A stretch of DNA of 15,832 bases from Pseudomonadota bacterium (GTDB lineage Bacteria > Pseudomonadota > Gammaproteobacteria > Burkholderiales > Thiobacillaceae): assembly GCA_021836225.1 (NCBI GenBank), contig JAKBJA010000150.1:1-15832 (forward strand), written 5' to 3'. Numbering within the stretch: position 1 is the first letter of the stretch; each line of letters begins with the position of its first letter. The notes under the pieces were generated by a model that was not told where the DNA came from, ran no database searches, and was given only the letters and a program-made list of their open reading frames with translations. Shown in pieces: positions 1 through 8,240 of this stretch. A program made the position numbers and the translations under genes.

Positions 1-120
1 ATCGAGGCGATCGAGAAGGCGGCCAACACCGGCAAGATCGGCGACGGCAAGATTTTTGTCACCAGCCTGGAACAGGTCGTGCGCATCCGCACGGGCGAAT
101 CCGGCCCCGACGCCCTGTGA
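1..120 (+). CDS. glnK: Nitrogen regulatory protein PII (GlnK/GlnB family), 3' end only
   Basis: Only the last 39 codons and the TGA stop are in the window, so the uridylylated T-loop tyrosine cannot be inspected. The reading frame carries the PII C-terminal signature TGKIGDGKIFV followed by the beta-strand ending VVRIRTGESG. PII proteins are trimeric 2-oxoglutarate/ATP/ADP sensors. The GlnK member binds the cytoplasmic face of the AmtB channel and blocks it when ammonium is plentiful. The stop is only 11 bp before the amtB start, and the amtB ribosome-binding site overlaps the end of this gene, so the two are almost certainly co-transcribed. I call it glnK rather than glnB because of the amtB linkage, not from residues visible here. 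Confidence 0.93.
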   Translation: MEAIEKAANTGKIGDGKIFVTSLEQVVRIRTGESGPDAL

Positions 121-131
121 GGAGCATAAAC

Positions 132-1616
132 ATGAAAAAGCTATTTGCTTCGTTGGGCCTGATGCTTGCCCTGCTGTCCCCCACCCTCGTCCTGGCGGAA
201 GACCCGGCCGCTGCGCCCGCTGCTGTAGCGGTCGAAGCCGCACCCGCTGAAGCTGCTGCTCCGGCAGCGGCGCCTGCCGAAGCCGCACCCGCACCCGCTG
301 AAGCTGCGCCTGCTGCCGCCGCGCCGGTCCCCGACAAGGGCGACGTCGCCTGGATGCTGGTCGCGACCATGGCGGTGATGCTGATGACGATCCCCGGCCT
401 GTCCCTGTTCTACGGCGGCCTGGTGCGCACCAAGAACATGCTGTCGGTGCTGACCCAGGTGTTCGCCGTGTTCAGCCTGATCGCCATCCTGTGGGTCGTC
501 TACGGCTACAGCCTGGCGTTCACTGACGGCGGCGGCATGAACACCTACATCGGCGGGCTTTCCAAGATGTTCCTCAAGGGGGTCGATACCAACGTCACGG
601 TGGAAACCTTCTCCAAGGGCGTGGTCATCCCAGAGATGCTGTTCATGGCGTTCCAGCTGACCTTCGCAGGGATCACCACCGCCCTGATCATCGGCGGCCT
701 CGCGGAGCGTGTGAAGTTTTCCGCCTTGCTGGTGTTCTCCGCGCTGTGGTTCACCTTCTCCTACGCGCCGATAGCACACATGGTGTGGTTCTGGGGCGGT
801 CCGTCCGCCTTTGACGCGCCGGCCGGCTTCCTGTTCGCCAAGGGCGCGCTCGATTTCGCCGGCGGCACCGTGGTGCACATCAACGCGGCCATGGCTGCAC
901 TGATGGGCGCGCTCGTGCTCGGCAAGCGCATCGGCTACGGCAAGGAAGCGATGGCGCCGCACAACCTGACCTTCACCATGGCCGGCGCCGGCATGCTGTG
1001 GTTCGGCTGGTTCGGCTTCAACGCCGGCTCCAACCTGGAAGCCAACGGCACCACCGTGCTGGCCCTGGTGAATACGATGCTGGCCACGGCTGCGGCAGCG
1101 CTCGCCTGGATGTCTGCCGAGTGGATGATCCGTGGCAAGCCGTCCATGCTGGGTGTCACTTCGGGCGCCGTCGCCGGTCTGGTCGCGGTCACCCCGGCTG
1201 CCGGGTTTGCCGGCCCGATGGGCGCGATCGTCCTCGGCGCAGTGGCGGGCGTGGGCTGTCTGTGGGGCGTCACCGGCCTGAAGAAGACACTGGGCTACGA
1301 CGACTCGCTCGACGTGTTCGGCGTGCACGGCATCGGCGGCATCATCGGCGCCATCGGTACCGGCATCGTCGCCAACCCGGCGCTGGGCGGTTCCGGCGTG
1401 TACGACTACGCTGCAGGCAAGGTCGCCGAGTTCAGCGCCTCTGGCCAGATCATCAGCCAGCTTTGGGGCGTCGGCACTGTGGTCGTGTGGTCGGGCGTGG
1501 TGAGCTTCGTGCTCTTCAAGCTGATCGACCTCACCATGGGTCTGCGCGTACCGGAAGAGCAGGAACGCGAAGGTCTGGACACCGCTTCCCACGGCGAACG
1601 GGCCTACACCGCATAA
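132..1616 (+). CDS. amtB: Ammonium/methylammonium channel AmtB
   Basis: A 494-residue inner-membrane ammonium channel of the Amt/Mep/Rh family. The ATG at 132 is chosen because a GAGGAG-type ribosome-binding site overlaps the glnK stop and the protein then begins with a good signal peptide (MKKLFASLGLMLALL, likely cleaved after Ala22). Residues 23-70 form an Ala/Pro/Glu-rich low-complexity linker before the first membrane helix at about 71-98. Family hallmarks are present: DFAGGTVVHI at 241-250 with Asp241 and pore His249, and FGVHGIGG with the second pore His399. The 150-residue spacing of the two histidines equals that of H168/H318 in E. coli AmtB. AmtB proteins conduct ammonium and, as a family, methylammonium, so this channel could also feed the methylamine-using operon nearby. 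A terminator follows directly. The long periplasmic-side linker is atypical; the rest looks intact. Confidence 0.97.
   Translation: MKKLFASLGLMLALLSPTLVLAEDPAAAPAAVAVEAAPAEAAAPAAAPAEAAPAPAEAAPAAAAPVPDKGDVAWMLVATMAVMLMTIPGLSLFYGGLVRTKNMLSVLTQVFAVFSLIAILWVVYGYSLAFTDGGGMNTYIGGLSKMFLKGVDTNVTVETFSKGVVIPEMLFMAFQLTFAGITTALIIGGLAERVKFSALLVFSALWFTFSYAPIAHMVWFWGGPSAFDAPAGFLFAKGALDFAGGTVVHINAAMAALMGALVLGKRIGYGKEAMAPHNLTFTMAGAGMLWFGWFGFNAGSNLEANGTTVLALVNTMLATAAAALAWMSAEWMIRGKPSMLGVTSGAVAGLVAVTPAAGFAGPMGAIVLGAVAGVGCLWGVTGLKKTLGYDDSLDVFGVHGIGGIIGAIGTGIVANPALGGSGVYDYAAGKVAEFSASGQIISQLWGVGTVVVWSGVVSFVLFKLIDLTMGLRVPEEQEREGLDTASHGERAYTA
233..307 (+). repeat. Imperfect tandem repeat coding the AmtB Ala/Pro/Glu linker
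   Basis: Two copies of a unit starting CGAAGCCGCACCCG lie at 233-256 (24 nt) and 278-307 (30 nt). The second carries an extra 6-nt ACCCGC, which is itself a tandem duplication. The unit encodes the AEAAPA-type motif. The in-frame 6-nt difference suggests that the linker length changes by slippage without breaking the frame. Confidence 0.6.
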
Positions 1617-1643
1617 CACGAAATCTTTTCTCCTACGGAATCT

Positions 1644-1672
1644 GGGGCGCTCTGCGGGGCGCCCCATTTTTT
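1644..1672 (+). terminator. Rho-independent terminator of glnK-amtB
   Basis: A perfect 7-bp GC stem (GGGGCGC at 1644-1650, GCGCCCC at 1659-1665) with an 8-nt loop is followed by A and a run of six T (1667-1672). It starts 27 bp after the amtB stop. Orientation and U-tract fit the + strand operon. Confidence 0.9.
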
Positions 1673-1899
1673 CGTGTGCGGAATCCGACGGCTGCTGCTG
1701 CCTGTCTAGCGTTCCAGGCCGGGCTATCTACTTTTGAAACCGGGTGTCGGGGGCGGCTATCGACCCGTTGCAGACCTCTGGTACCTCGAACTACGCACCA
1801 CAAAGCTGCCATTCACAGCCGACCGCTAGATAATCGATACGGCACGCACGACTCTGGTCTGCCGACTTCCATTTGGACGGCACCCCATCGGGTTCTTGT

Positions 1900-3086
1900 T
1901 CATTCGCCGTCATCGTTGAGCTCGCGGAACTCAGCAGGGAAGTACTCGATGCGACCGTCCGTCATCTTGTGGGGGTAGAAGGAGCGCCGGTCCCATCGAC
2001 CGATGGTCTCGACCTCGATGATGAAGCCTTTGAAAGGACCACGCCTTCCAGGTGCAAAAGGCGCGTAGACGTGAGAAGCTTCCACGTACTCGTCGCCCAG
2101 GTCATCGATGTCCAAGATATCTTCGAACGGCACCAGGCCGACAACTTCGAGCCACGCTTGGTTCGCCTCCGGAATTTTGTTCCAGAACTCGTAGATGGTC
2201 TGCCGCTTCTCGTCGTGCCGGTCTTCACCCAGCCAAGGGTCCTCGTGTGTACGGCTTCTAGCGTCGTTCACAGCCATCGCGGCGTCCCACGATTTGCCGT
2301 CATCAGAGAGGTACGCGAAGTAGCGTTGCACGCAGAACTTAAGCCCATCGTGCGACATGCCCCGGTACGGCCACACCATCCACAGCGGGTTCTTCTTGAA
2401 ATCGGCGAGGTCGCCCGTGTCCGGGTACTCTGTGGCGTCAGGAGAGCGCAGCAATAACGACGCGCGGGACTGGTCTTTAAGCATGCGGTTCGCCTTCCTC
2501 TTCATCACCAACCGGGCTCGCAGGTCGGCTCGTTGGGAGCGCCGGCGGATGGTCAGCGAAAAGCCGAAGTAGGCGAATAAGAGGTGGTCGTTCTCGGGGC
2601 GGAAGAGCCGGTCCTCGAGTTCAGCCTTACCCCAGAGGTGCCACTCCTCCAATTCCATCTCGCGGCATTTTTTGGCGAAGTCGTCGCGGGCCTTTTTGGA
2701 GAAATCGCAGGCCGCCGTGAACACAAGTCCGTAAAGCTTCTCATCCGGGCCGAGTAGGTGTCGTCCAAATACTTGACCAATGCCTTCGGCCCAATGGCCC
2801 GTTCACGCTTGCACTGAATAAGCCAGAGCCTGTCATCGATACCCTCGTTGAGGTTCGATCGCTCCTCGGCCGATTCGCCTTCTTCCGCTGATGCAGAAGA
2901 CTGATCCTCCTTTGCGACGATTTCGTAGCCCCGCGCATCGAACCCATCGTCGCTGCCTGCGCGTCCCGTAGCCTCGAGTCGCCGCCAGGGTTTGAACTCG
3001 TACACAAGCTGTCGCACGAGGTCTTCGAATCTTTTCGGGTCCAGATCCTCGAAGTGCAGGGGTCCAATGGTGCGGGTGGTGACCAT
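1900..3086 (-). pseudogene. Frameshifted PD-(D/E)XK (Mrr-like) restriction-type nuclease
   Basis: Two minus-strand frames together make one protein of about 395 residues. The 5' part (3086 to about 2750) has Mrr-like catalytic features: an N-terminal helix FEDLVRQL (residues 20-27), GSDDGFDARG (44-53, probable metal-binding Asp50) and IQCKRE (90-95, the Q-x-K motif). After DDTYSAR the frame degenerates into Arg/Ser/Thr-rich sequence. The -1 frame takes over with PDEKLYGLVFTAACDFSKKA and stays open to the TGA at 1900-1902. The switch lies at about 2745-2751, near a GGCCCGG. The C-terminal part contains HLWGKAELEDRLFRPENDHL, a stretch without a function I can name. No methylase or partner gene is adjacent, which suggests a solitary defence-type nuclease or a methyl-dependent enzyme, but specificity is unknown. 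Base composition looks less GC-rich than the flanks, fitting acquisition. A one-base sequencing error cannot be excluded; I see no classic slippery heptamer. Confidence 0.72.
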
Positions 3087-3435
3087 GCAGCACGATATCA
3101 GATGGGCAGCTTGCTAGGAATGCAGTAGCAGTTGCTCGATCCGGATGAGCCGTTGCTGGCCTGCGCGGAAGCTGACGTTGGCGACCGACGGGTTATGGCC
3201 GGTTACTGCCATTCAAGCGTGCGATGATTGAAAACCTAAATGCACCCGGTGAATTAGGCTTGGGGGTCTGCGGGTGAAGCCCCCGAGTGGGGAGTGTTCG
3301 GAACTCGTCGATCGTTGCTCAGGGCGTGAAACAGGCCCGGTGGCTACAGGGTCGACGGCGCTGTCGGGATGAGCGGATGAATGTGGCAATAGCGGTCCCC
3401 GGCGACAGCCGGGGACCGCGGACAGAGAGGCAGGG
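3087..3435. other. Gene-free interval with a tiny minus-strand frame and hairpins
   Basis: This interval of about 350 bp separates the nuclease remnant from the mgsC stop. A 32-codon minus-strand frame (3114-3212, beginning MAVTGHNPSV) is the only notable reading frame. It has no visible ribosome-binding site or partner domain, and it may be a remnant of something longer. Two hairpins, described separately, are the other structures. I see no clear promoter for the nuclease gene and no tRNA or other RNA gene. Confidence 0.5.
3259..3287. repeat. Stem-loop in the intergenic region
   Basis: Arms CTTGGGGG (3259-3266) and CCCCCGAG (3280-3287) pair over 8 bp with one G-T wobble around a 13-nt loop. 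There is no T-run on either side, so a terminator role is weak. Function unknown. Confidence 0.4.
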
Positions 3436-3446
3436 TCAGAACCCTG
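3392..3446 (-). terminator. Strong hairpin(s) at the 3' end of the mgs operon
   Basis: A perfect 11-bp inverted repeat (GCGGTCCCCGG at 3392-3402, CCGGGGACCGC at 3409-3419) with a 6-nt loop lies just past the mgsC stop. A second perfect 6-bp hairpin (CAGGGT 3431-3436, ACCCTG 3441-3446) overlaps the stop codon. On the minus strand the big stem is followed by TATTG rather than a T-run. It is therefore a likely 3'-end or mRNA-stabilising structure, but not a textbook intrinsic terminator. Confidence 0.55.
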
Positions 3447-4797
3447 ATACGCCCGGAATCCAGCTGGTGCCCGCCAGCGGCACGCGTGCCATCGCCGCCG
3501 CTTCCAGCGTCAGCGCGACCAGGTCCTCGCGCTCGAGGTGGTGCACGTTCTGCTTGCCGCAGGCGCGGGCGATGGTGGCGAGCTCCATGTTCAGCGTCTT
3601 CAGGTAGTTCTTCAGATGGCGGGCGCCGATCTCCGGTGCGAGGCGCTGCTCCAGCACAGCGTCCTGCGTGGTGATGCCGATCGGGCACTTGCCGGTGTGG
3701 CAGTGGTGGCAGTAGCCGGGCGCGGTGCCGAGCGCGGCGTAGCCGGCCGTGGCGTCGTGGTGCGCGCCGTTCTGGTAGTAGCTGTCGTGGTTGCAGCCCA
3801 AGGCGATCAGCACGCCCTGGCCGATCGACACGGCGTCGGCGCCCATCGCCAGCGCCTTGGCGACGTCGGGGCCGCTGCGGATGCCGCCAGAGACGATGAG
3901 CTGCACCTTGCCCTTCATGTCGAGGTCTTCCAGCGCGTCGACTGCCTGGCGCAGCGAGGCCAGCGTGGGGATGCCGACGTGCTCGATGAAGCAGGTCTGC
4001 GTCGCCGCGGTGCCGCCCTGCATGCCGTCGACCACGACGACATCGGCGCCGGAGTGCACGGCGAGCTTGACGTCGTTGAAGGTGCGGGTGGCGCCGACCT
4101 TGACGTAGATCGGCTTCTCCCAGTCGGTCAGTTCGCGCAGTTCCTGGATCTTGATCGCGAGGTCGTCCGGGCCGGTCCAGTCAGGATGGCGGCAGGCCGA
4201 GCGCTGGTCGATGCCGGCCGGCAGCGTGCGCATGGCGGCGACGCGCGGCGACACCTTCTGCCCCAGCAGCATGCCGCCGCCACCCGGCTTGGCGCCCTGG
4301 CCGATCACCACCTCGATGGCGTCGGCGCGGCGCACGTCGTCCGGATTGAAGCCGTAGCGCGAGGGCAGGCACTGGTAGACCAGGGTCTTCGACGACTGCC
4401 GCTCCTCCTCGGTCATGCCGCCGTCGCCGGTGGTAGTCGAGGTGCCGACTTCGCTCGCCGCGCGGCCGAGCGCCTCCTTCACGTTGGCGGACAGCGAACC
4501 GAAGCTCATGCCGGCGATGGTAATCGGGATGTCGAGCTCAATCGGCTTCTTCGCGAAACGCGTGCCGAGCACGGTTTTCGTCGAGCACTTCTCGCGGTAG
4601 CCCTCGAGCGGATAGCGCGACAGCGAGGCGCCGAGGAAGACCAGGTCGTCGAAGTTCGGCAGCTGGCGCTTGGCGCCCATGCCGCGGATTTCGTAGAGGC
4701 CGTGGGCCGCCGCGTTGCGGATGTAGGCGATGGTCTTGCGGTCGTAGCCGAAGGATTCCTCGCGGGCGATGGGTTTTTGAGGGTCGTTGCTGCTCAT
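3436..4797 (-). CDS. mgsC: N-methylglutamate synthase subunit C (FMN/Fe-S, glutamate-synthase-like)
   Basis: A 453-residue cytoplasmic protein homologous to the FMN-binding synthase domain of glutamate synthase (also named GlxD in rhizobia). With MgsA and MgsB it makes N-methylglutamate from gamma-glutamylmethylamide or methylamine and a glutamate skeleton. Visible motifs are AGMSFGSLS (95-103), GQGAKPGGGGMLLGQKVS (166-183, synthase-domain glycine-rich stretch), DGMQGGTAATQ (258-268), SGGIRSGPDVAKALAMGAD (303-321, FMN phosphate region) and the iron-sulfur cysteines C363-x2-C366-x4-C371 followed by P. The ATG at 4797 is preceded by AGGAG at a good distance; a longer upstream extension of the open frame has no such support. 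Start and mgsB stop are one base apart. It is the last gene of the operon. Confidence 0.93.
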   Translation of the reverse strand: MSSNDPQKPIAREESFGYDRKTIAYIRNAAAHGLYEIRGMGAKRQLPNFDDLVFLGASLSRYPLEGYREKCSTKTVLGTRFAKKPIELDIPITIAGMSFGSLSANVKEALGRAASEVGTSTTTGDGGMTEEERQSSKTLVYQCLPSRYGFNPDDVRRADAIEVVIGQGAKPGGGGMLLGQKVSPRVAAMRTLPAGIDQRSACRHPDWTGPDDLAIKIQELRELTDWEKPIYVKVGATRTFNDVKLAVHSGADVVVVDGMQGGTAATQTCFIEHVGIPTLASLRQAVDALEDLDMKGKVQLIVSGGIRSGPDVAKALAMGADAVSIGQGVLIALGCNHDSYYQNGAHHDATAGYAALGTAPGYCHHCHTGKCPIGITTQDAVLEQRLAPEIGARHLKNYLKTLNMELATIARACGKQNVHHLEREDLVALTLEAAAMARVPLAGTSWIPGVSGF

Positions 4798-4798
4798 G

Positions 4799-5488
4799 TC
4801 AGTACTCCTGATCCGCGTCGGCGTTCCAGTGATAGAGGCTGCGGGCCGAGGCCACGCGCTTGAAGTCCTTGGGGTCGTGGCGCATGCCTGCCGCATCGAG
4901 CAGCGACTTGACGGCGGCGTAGTCGGCCTCGGCCATCGGCTCGATCTGCGCGTCGGCGCCGAGCGACTTGATGCTGCCACGCACGTAGAGCACCGCCTCG
5001 TACAGCGAATCGCCGAGCGCATCGCCGGCGTCGCCGCAAATCACCATGCGGCCGGCCTGCGCCATGAAGGCGGAAAAGCTGCCGACCGAGCCGCCGACGA
5101 CGATGTCGCCGCCCTTCAACGAGATGCCGCAGCGCAGGCCGGCGTCGCCGTCGATCACCAAGAGGCCGCCGTGCATCGAGGCACCGGCGCCGTTGGAGGC
5201 GAAGCCTTTCACATGCACGCGGCCGCTCATCATGTTCTCGGCCACCCCGGTGCCGGCGCTGCCGAAGATCGTGACCGTGCCGGTCTTGTTCATGCCGCCG
5301 GCGTAGTAGCCGGCGTGTCCGTGCACCTCGACTTCGACCGGGCAGTCGAGGCCGACGGCGATGTTGTGGGCGCCGTCCGGATTGGTCACCACGACCTGGA
5401 GAACGTCTCTGGATGGCGCGTCCTTGTGAAGAAAAGTATTCAGCTCGCGCAGCGGCGTTTGCGCGAGGTCGAAGCTCATGCGTTCCAT
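4799..5488 (-). CDS. mgsB: N-methylglutamate synthase subunit B (GXGXG domain)
   Basis: A 229-residue protein made almost entirely of the glutamate-synthase alpha-subunit C-terminal beta-helix (GXGXG) domain. Repeated glycine motifs run from GHAGYYAGG through SGRVHVKG, GGLLVIDGDAGLRCG and GGDIVVGGSVG to GRMVICGDAGDALG. In glutamate synthase this domain positions the amidotransferase and synthase domains; here it is a separate subunit, as in known MgsB/GlxC proteins. Two starts are possible: ATG 5488 (MERMSFDL) and ATG 5479 (MSFDL), the latter in an ATGA overlap with the mgsA stop. I prefer 5488 because GAGGAG sits 8 nt upstream of it. Either way it overlaps the end of mgsA, implying translational coupling. 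Confidence 0.9.
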   Translation of the reverse strand: MERMSFDLAQTPLRELNTFLHKDAPSRDVLQVVVTNPDGAHNIAVGLDCPVEVEVHGHAGYYAGGMNKTGTVTIFGSAGTGVAENMMSGRVHVKGFASNGAGASMHGGLLVIDGDAGLRCGISLKGGDIVVGGSVGSFSAFMAQAGRMVICGDAGDALGDSLYEAVLYVRGSIKSLGADAQIEPMAEADYAAVKSLLDAAGMRHDPKDFKRVASARSLYHWNADADQEY

Positions 5489-6384
5489 ACGTACATCTCC
5501 TCGGGGGCCGGCTCGAAGACCTTGGCGTGCTTGATGTCCGGCAGGTGCGCCAGCGAGCGGAACTCGGAGGCGATCGCCACGTAGTCGTCGGTTTCCGCCA
5601 CCACCGCCGGCTTGCAGGCGAAGGGGTCGCGGATCAGCGCCAGCTTGTCGGCGGTGCCCATGAGGAAGGTGTAGAAGCCGTCGAGCGCCTCGAAGCCTTT
5701 CTGCAGGGCGGTCTCCAGGTTGTCGCCCTCGCGCAGCCGCCATTCCAGGAAGCGGCAGGCGGCCTCGGTATCGTTGTCGGTCTCGAAGCGTATGCCGCGC
5801 GGCTCCAGCATGCGGCGCACGCCGTAGGGATTCGACAGCGAGCCATTGTGCACCAGGCAGAAATCCTCGCCGGCGGTGAAGGGGTGGGCACGGTCCGGCG
5901 TCACCGCCGACTCGGTCGCCATCCGCGTGTGGCCGACCAGATGGCTGCCAGCTAGGCCACTGAAGGCATAGCGCGCGGCCACCTCGGCCGGCGTGCCGAT
6001 GTCCTTGTAGAGGTCGATCGCGCGCCCGGTGGAGAGGATGTGCAGCTTCGGGTAACGCTCCTTGATCCAGCGCTTGACCGGTTCCGGCGCGATGGCGGCG
6101 GTGAGGATCGCGTGATTGCCCTGTGGCGCAATCTTCGCTTCGACGCCGAGGTGTTCCTTCAATTCATGGCCGAGGCCGAGCCAGTTGAAGTCCGCGCCTT
6201 CCTCGCACATCCCCGAATAGAGGCTGATCTTGCGCGCGTTCTGCGCCAGCGGTTCGGTGAACACGGCGAGCCCGGCCGAATCGGGGCCGCGCTCGGTCAT
6301 GCCAATCAGCATCGGCACCATCAGTTCGCCGAGCCGGGGCCGCAGCGCCGGCTTCTTCACCAGCAGTCCGACAATTCCACACAT
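5476..6384 (-). CDS. mgsA: N-methylglutamate synthase subunit A (class II glutamine amidotransferase)
   Basis: A 302-residue class II (Ntn-type) amidotransferase subunit. It begins MCGIVGLL, so removal of Met exposes the catalytic N-terminal Cys2. Further family marks are ERGPDSAGLAVF (31-42), GHTRMATES (151-159, substrate-binding Arg), HPF at 167-169 and VHNGSLSN (178-185, oxyanion hole). By family logic it hydrolyses the amide of its glutamyl substrate (gamma-glutamylmethylamide in this pathway) and passes the released amine to MgsC. Start ATG 6384 has AGGA about 8 nt upstream and lies 12 bp after the gmaS stop. Its end overlaps mgsB. Confidence 0.93.
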   Translation of the reverse strand: MCGIVGLLVKKPALRPRLGELMVPMLIGMTERGPDSAGLAVFTEPLAQNARKISLYSGMCEEGADFNWLGLGHELKEHLGVEAKIAPQGNHAILTAAIAPEPVKRWIKERYPKLHILSTGRAIDLYKDIGTPAEVAARYAFSGLAGSHLVGHTRMATESAVTPDRAHPFTAGEDFCLVHNGSLSNPYGVRRMLEPRGIRFETDNDTEAACRFLEWRLREGDNLETALQKGFEALDGFYTFLMGTADKLALIRDPFACKPAVVAETDDYVAIASEFRSLAHLPDIKHAKVFEPAPEEMYVWNA

Positions 6385-6396
6385 GGGGCTGTCCTT

Positions 6397-7725
6397 TCAG
6401 AAAAATTCCAGATAACTGTCGACTTCCCACTCGGAGACATGGCGCATGTACTCGACCCACTCCATGTGCTTGAGCTTGAGGAACTCGTCGGCGACCGGAC
6501 CCAGCGCGTCACGGATCACCTTGTCCTTTTCCAGTGCCAGCAGCGCCTCGTGCAGGTTCTGCGGCAGGATGGCAATCCTTTCCTTCTTCAGCTCGGTGGC
6601 CGACAGCTCGTACAGGTTGACGTTATGCGGTTCGCCCGGGTCGAGCGTGTGCTCGATGCCGTCGAGGCCGGCAGCGATCACCGCAGCGGTGGCGAGGTAG
6701 GGATTGCAGGCGCCGTCGGGCAGGCGCAGTTCCAGCCGGCCGCCCGGGATGCGCACCATCGACGAGCGGTTGTTATCGCCGTAGCTGATGTAGGCCGGCG
6801 CCCAGGTCGCGCCGGTCAGCGAGCGGCCGACGACCAGGCGCTTGTAGGAGTTCACCGTCGGCGCGCAGATCGCGGCCAGCGCCGGGCCATGCTTCAGCAG
6901 GCCGGCGGCGAACTGGTAGGCGAGCGGCGAGAGGTCGAGGCCGCGCTTGTCCTTCTTGTCGAGGAACAGGTTCTTCTTGCCGTCCGACAGGCTCATGTGC
7001 ATGTGCATGCCGTTGCCCGGCCGGTTGGCGAAGGGCTTGGGCATGAACGAGCAGATCAGGCCCATTTCGCTGGCGATCTCGGCGGCCGCCATCTTGAAGA
7101 ACACATAGTGGTCGCATGACGTCAGGCAGTCGGCGTAGGTGTAGTTGATCTCGAACTGGCCGTTGGCGTCCTCGTGGTCGACCTGGTAGACGTCGATGCC
7201 AACTGCGACCAGGCTGTCCACCAGCTTGTCGAGGAAGGCGCGCGAGCGCGACAGCCCCTTGTAGTCGTAGCAGGGCTTGGCGAGGGTGTCGCTGTCCTCG
7301 CACGGCTCGATCTTGCCGGCGACGCTGCGCTTCAGCAGCGAGAATTCGGGTTCGAGGCCGGTCATGAACGTCATACCCATTTTTTCCAGGCGTGCGATCT
7401 GCTTCTTCAGCGTGACGCGCGCATCGTAGTCCCACGGCTTGCCGTGCACGTGACCGTCGCAGACGATGCGCGCGTAGCCGGGCTGCCACGGCACCAGCGA
7501 CAGCGTGGACAGGTCACCGACCGCCATGTAGTCGGGGCCGTGCGGCTCGATGCCGAGGCCCCACACCGCAAAACCTGCGAAACCGGCGCCGCTGTTGAGG
7601 ATGTCCTCGAAATGCGCCACCGGAACCGACTTGGCCTTGGCCGTGCCGTGGATGTCGACGAACTGGGCCAGAACTGACTTGACCTGGTGCTTGGCGAGAA
7701 ACTTCTTGGCTTCTGCGAGATTCAT
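6397..7725 (-). CDS. gmaS: Gamma-glutamylmethylamide synthetase (glutamine synthetase-like)
   Basis: A 442-residue ligase of the glutamine synthetase superfamily, the length expected for GmaS (about 440-445) rather than housekeeping GlnA. It should catalyse ATP + L-glutamate + methylamine to gamma-glutamylmethylamide, the entry step of the NMG pathway. Catalytic landmarks are GLEPEF (123-128, metal-binding Glu125/Glu127), [12 protein letters not shown] (183-194), NGMHMH (238-243, glutamate/metal site), NSYKRL (292-297), [10 protein letters not shown] (318-327) and [12 protein letters not shown] (334-345). I see no C-terminal adenylylation-site motif of GlnA type. The ATG at 7725 has GGGAG 8 nt upstream and forms an ATGA overlap with the mgdD stop; the longer open frame to 7839 lacks support. 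Its place between mgd and mgs genes is the main reason for GmaS over a generic polyamine-type glutamine synthetase. Confidence 0.95.
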   Translation of the reverse strand: MNLAEAKKFLAKHQVKSVLAQFVDIHGTAKAKSVPVAHFEDILNSGAGFAGFAVWGLGIEPHGPDYMAVGDLSTLSLVPWQPGYARIVCDGHVHGKPWDYDARVTLKKQIARLEKMGMTFMTGLEPEFSLLKRSVAGKIEPCEDSDTLAKPCYDYKGLSRSRAFLDKLVDSLVAVGIDVYQVDHEDANGQFEINYTYADCLTSCDHYVFFKMAAAEIASEMGLICSFMPKPFANRPGNGMHMHMSLSDGKKNLFLDKKDKRGLDLSPLAYQFAAGLLKHGPALAAICAPTVNSYKRLVVGRSLTGATWAPAYISYGDNNRSSMVRIPGGRLELRLPDGACNPYLATAAVIAAGLDGIEHTLDPGEPHNVNLYELSATELKKERIAILPQNLHEALLALEKDKVIRDALGPVADEFLKLKHMEWVEYMRHVSEWEVDSYLEFF

Positions 7726-8240
7726 GGTGTAACTCCCTGATGGCCTGGTGGTCTGAGTTGTTTGAGTTCGCCGGCGACGCCGGTCAGCGTTTCGATAAAC
7801 CATTCGCCGTAGGTGCCGTCGCACCACAGGCGGCAGCACGGCATGCCGGCTTCCTCGCCCGGAATGGCGGTGACGCCGACCCCGACCATCGAGGTCAGCA
7901 CCACCGGGCGGGCGGACAGATCAAGCGCGCTGAAGTCGACGCTGCAGGTTTCCAGCAGCAGCTCGTTGAGGCACGCGCCGTGCAGCACCAGCGCCATGTC
8001 CTGGCGCAGCACTGGGTAGACGCCAGGCGCGGGCGGCGCGACAAGCTTCGCGGCCTCGGGGCCCTCGACGAGGAATTCGGTGAGGCCGAGACGGGCGATG
8101 AGCCCGCCGGGCAGCGGCAACCAACTGTTGGGCGCGCGCGGCACCGGCAGGTCGAGGGTGGCGAGCCAGGCGGCGGCGCCCGGGCCCTTCACGCCGGCGC
8201 GCGGCGTGCGCGAGACGTCTTCGAAAATGATCGCGCTCAT
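7722..8240 (-). CDS. mgdD: N-methylglutamate dehydrogenase subunit D (SoxG-like)
   Basis: A 172-residue protein resembling the gamma subunit of heterotetrameric sarcosine oxidase. Shared features are the early KGPGAAAWL segment, a [12 protein letters not shown] stretch and a central [12 protein letters not shown] motif. The gamma subunit has a GcvT/YgfZ-like fold without its own redox cofactor and packs against the alpha subunit. Start ATG 8240 has AAGGAG 5 nt upstream and overlaps the mgdC stop as ATGA; its own stop overlaps gmaS in the same way. The gamma subunit is the least conserved of the four, so identification leans partly on position. Confidence 0.86.
   Translation of the reverse strand: MSAIIFEDVSRTPRAGVKGPGAAAWLATLDLPVPRAPNSWLPLPGGLIARLGLTEFLVEGPEAAKLVAPPAPGVYPVLRQDMALVLHGACLNELLLETCSVDFSALDLSARPVVLTSMVGVGVTAIPGEEAGMPCCRLWCDGTYGEWFIETLTGVAGELKQLRPPGHQGVTP

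Noticed and set aside
141..1667. 508-codon open frame antisense to amtB
   Set aside because: Product is His/Gly/Arg/Asp-rich with no fold, and it mirrors the third-position GC bias of amtB, whose product is unmistakable.
2553..2740. Continuation of the nuclease N-terminal frame beyond the frameshift as a genuine C-terminus
   Set aside because: After DDTYSAR the frame becomes Arg/Ser/Thr/Pro-rich while the adjacent frame becomes strongly protein-like, so it is out-of-frame reading.
6397..7725. Housekeeping glutamine synthetase (glnA) or polyamine PuuA
   Set aside because: Length (442), lack of a visible adenylylation motif and placement between mgdD and mgsA favour GmaS.
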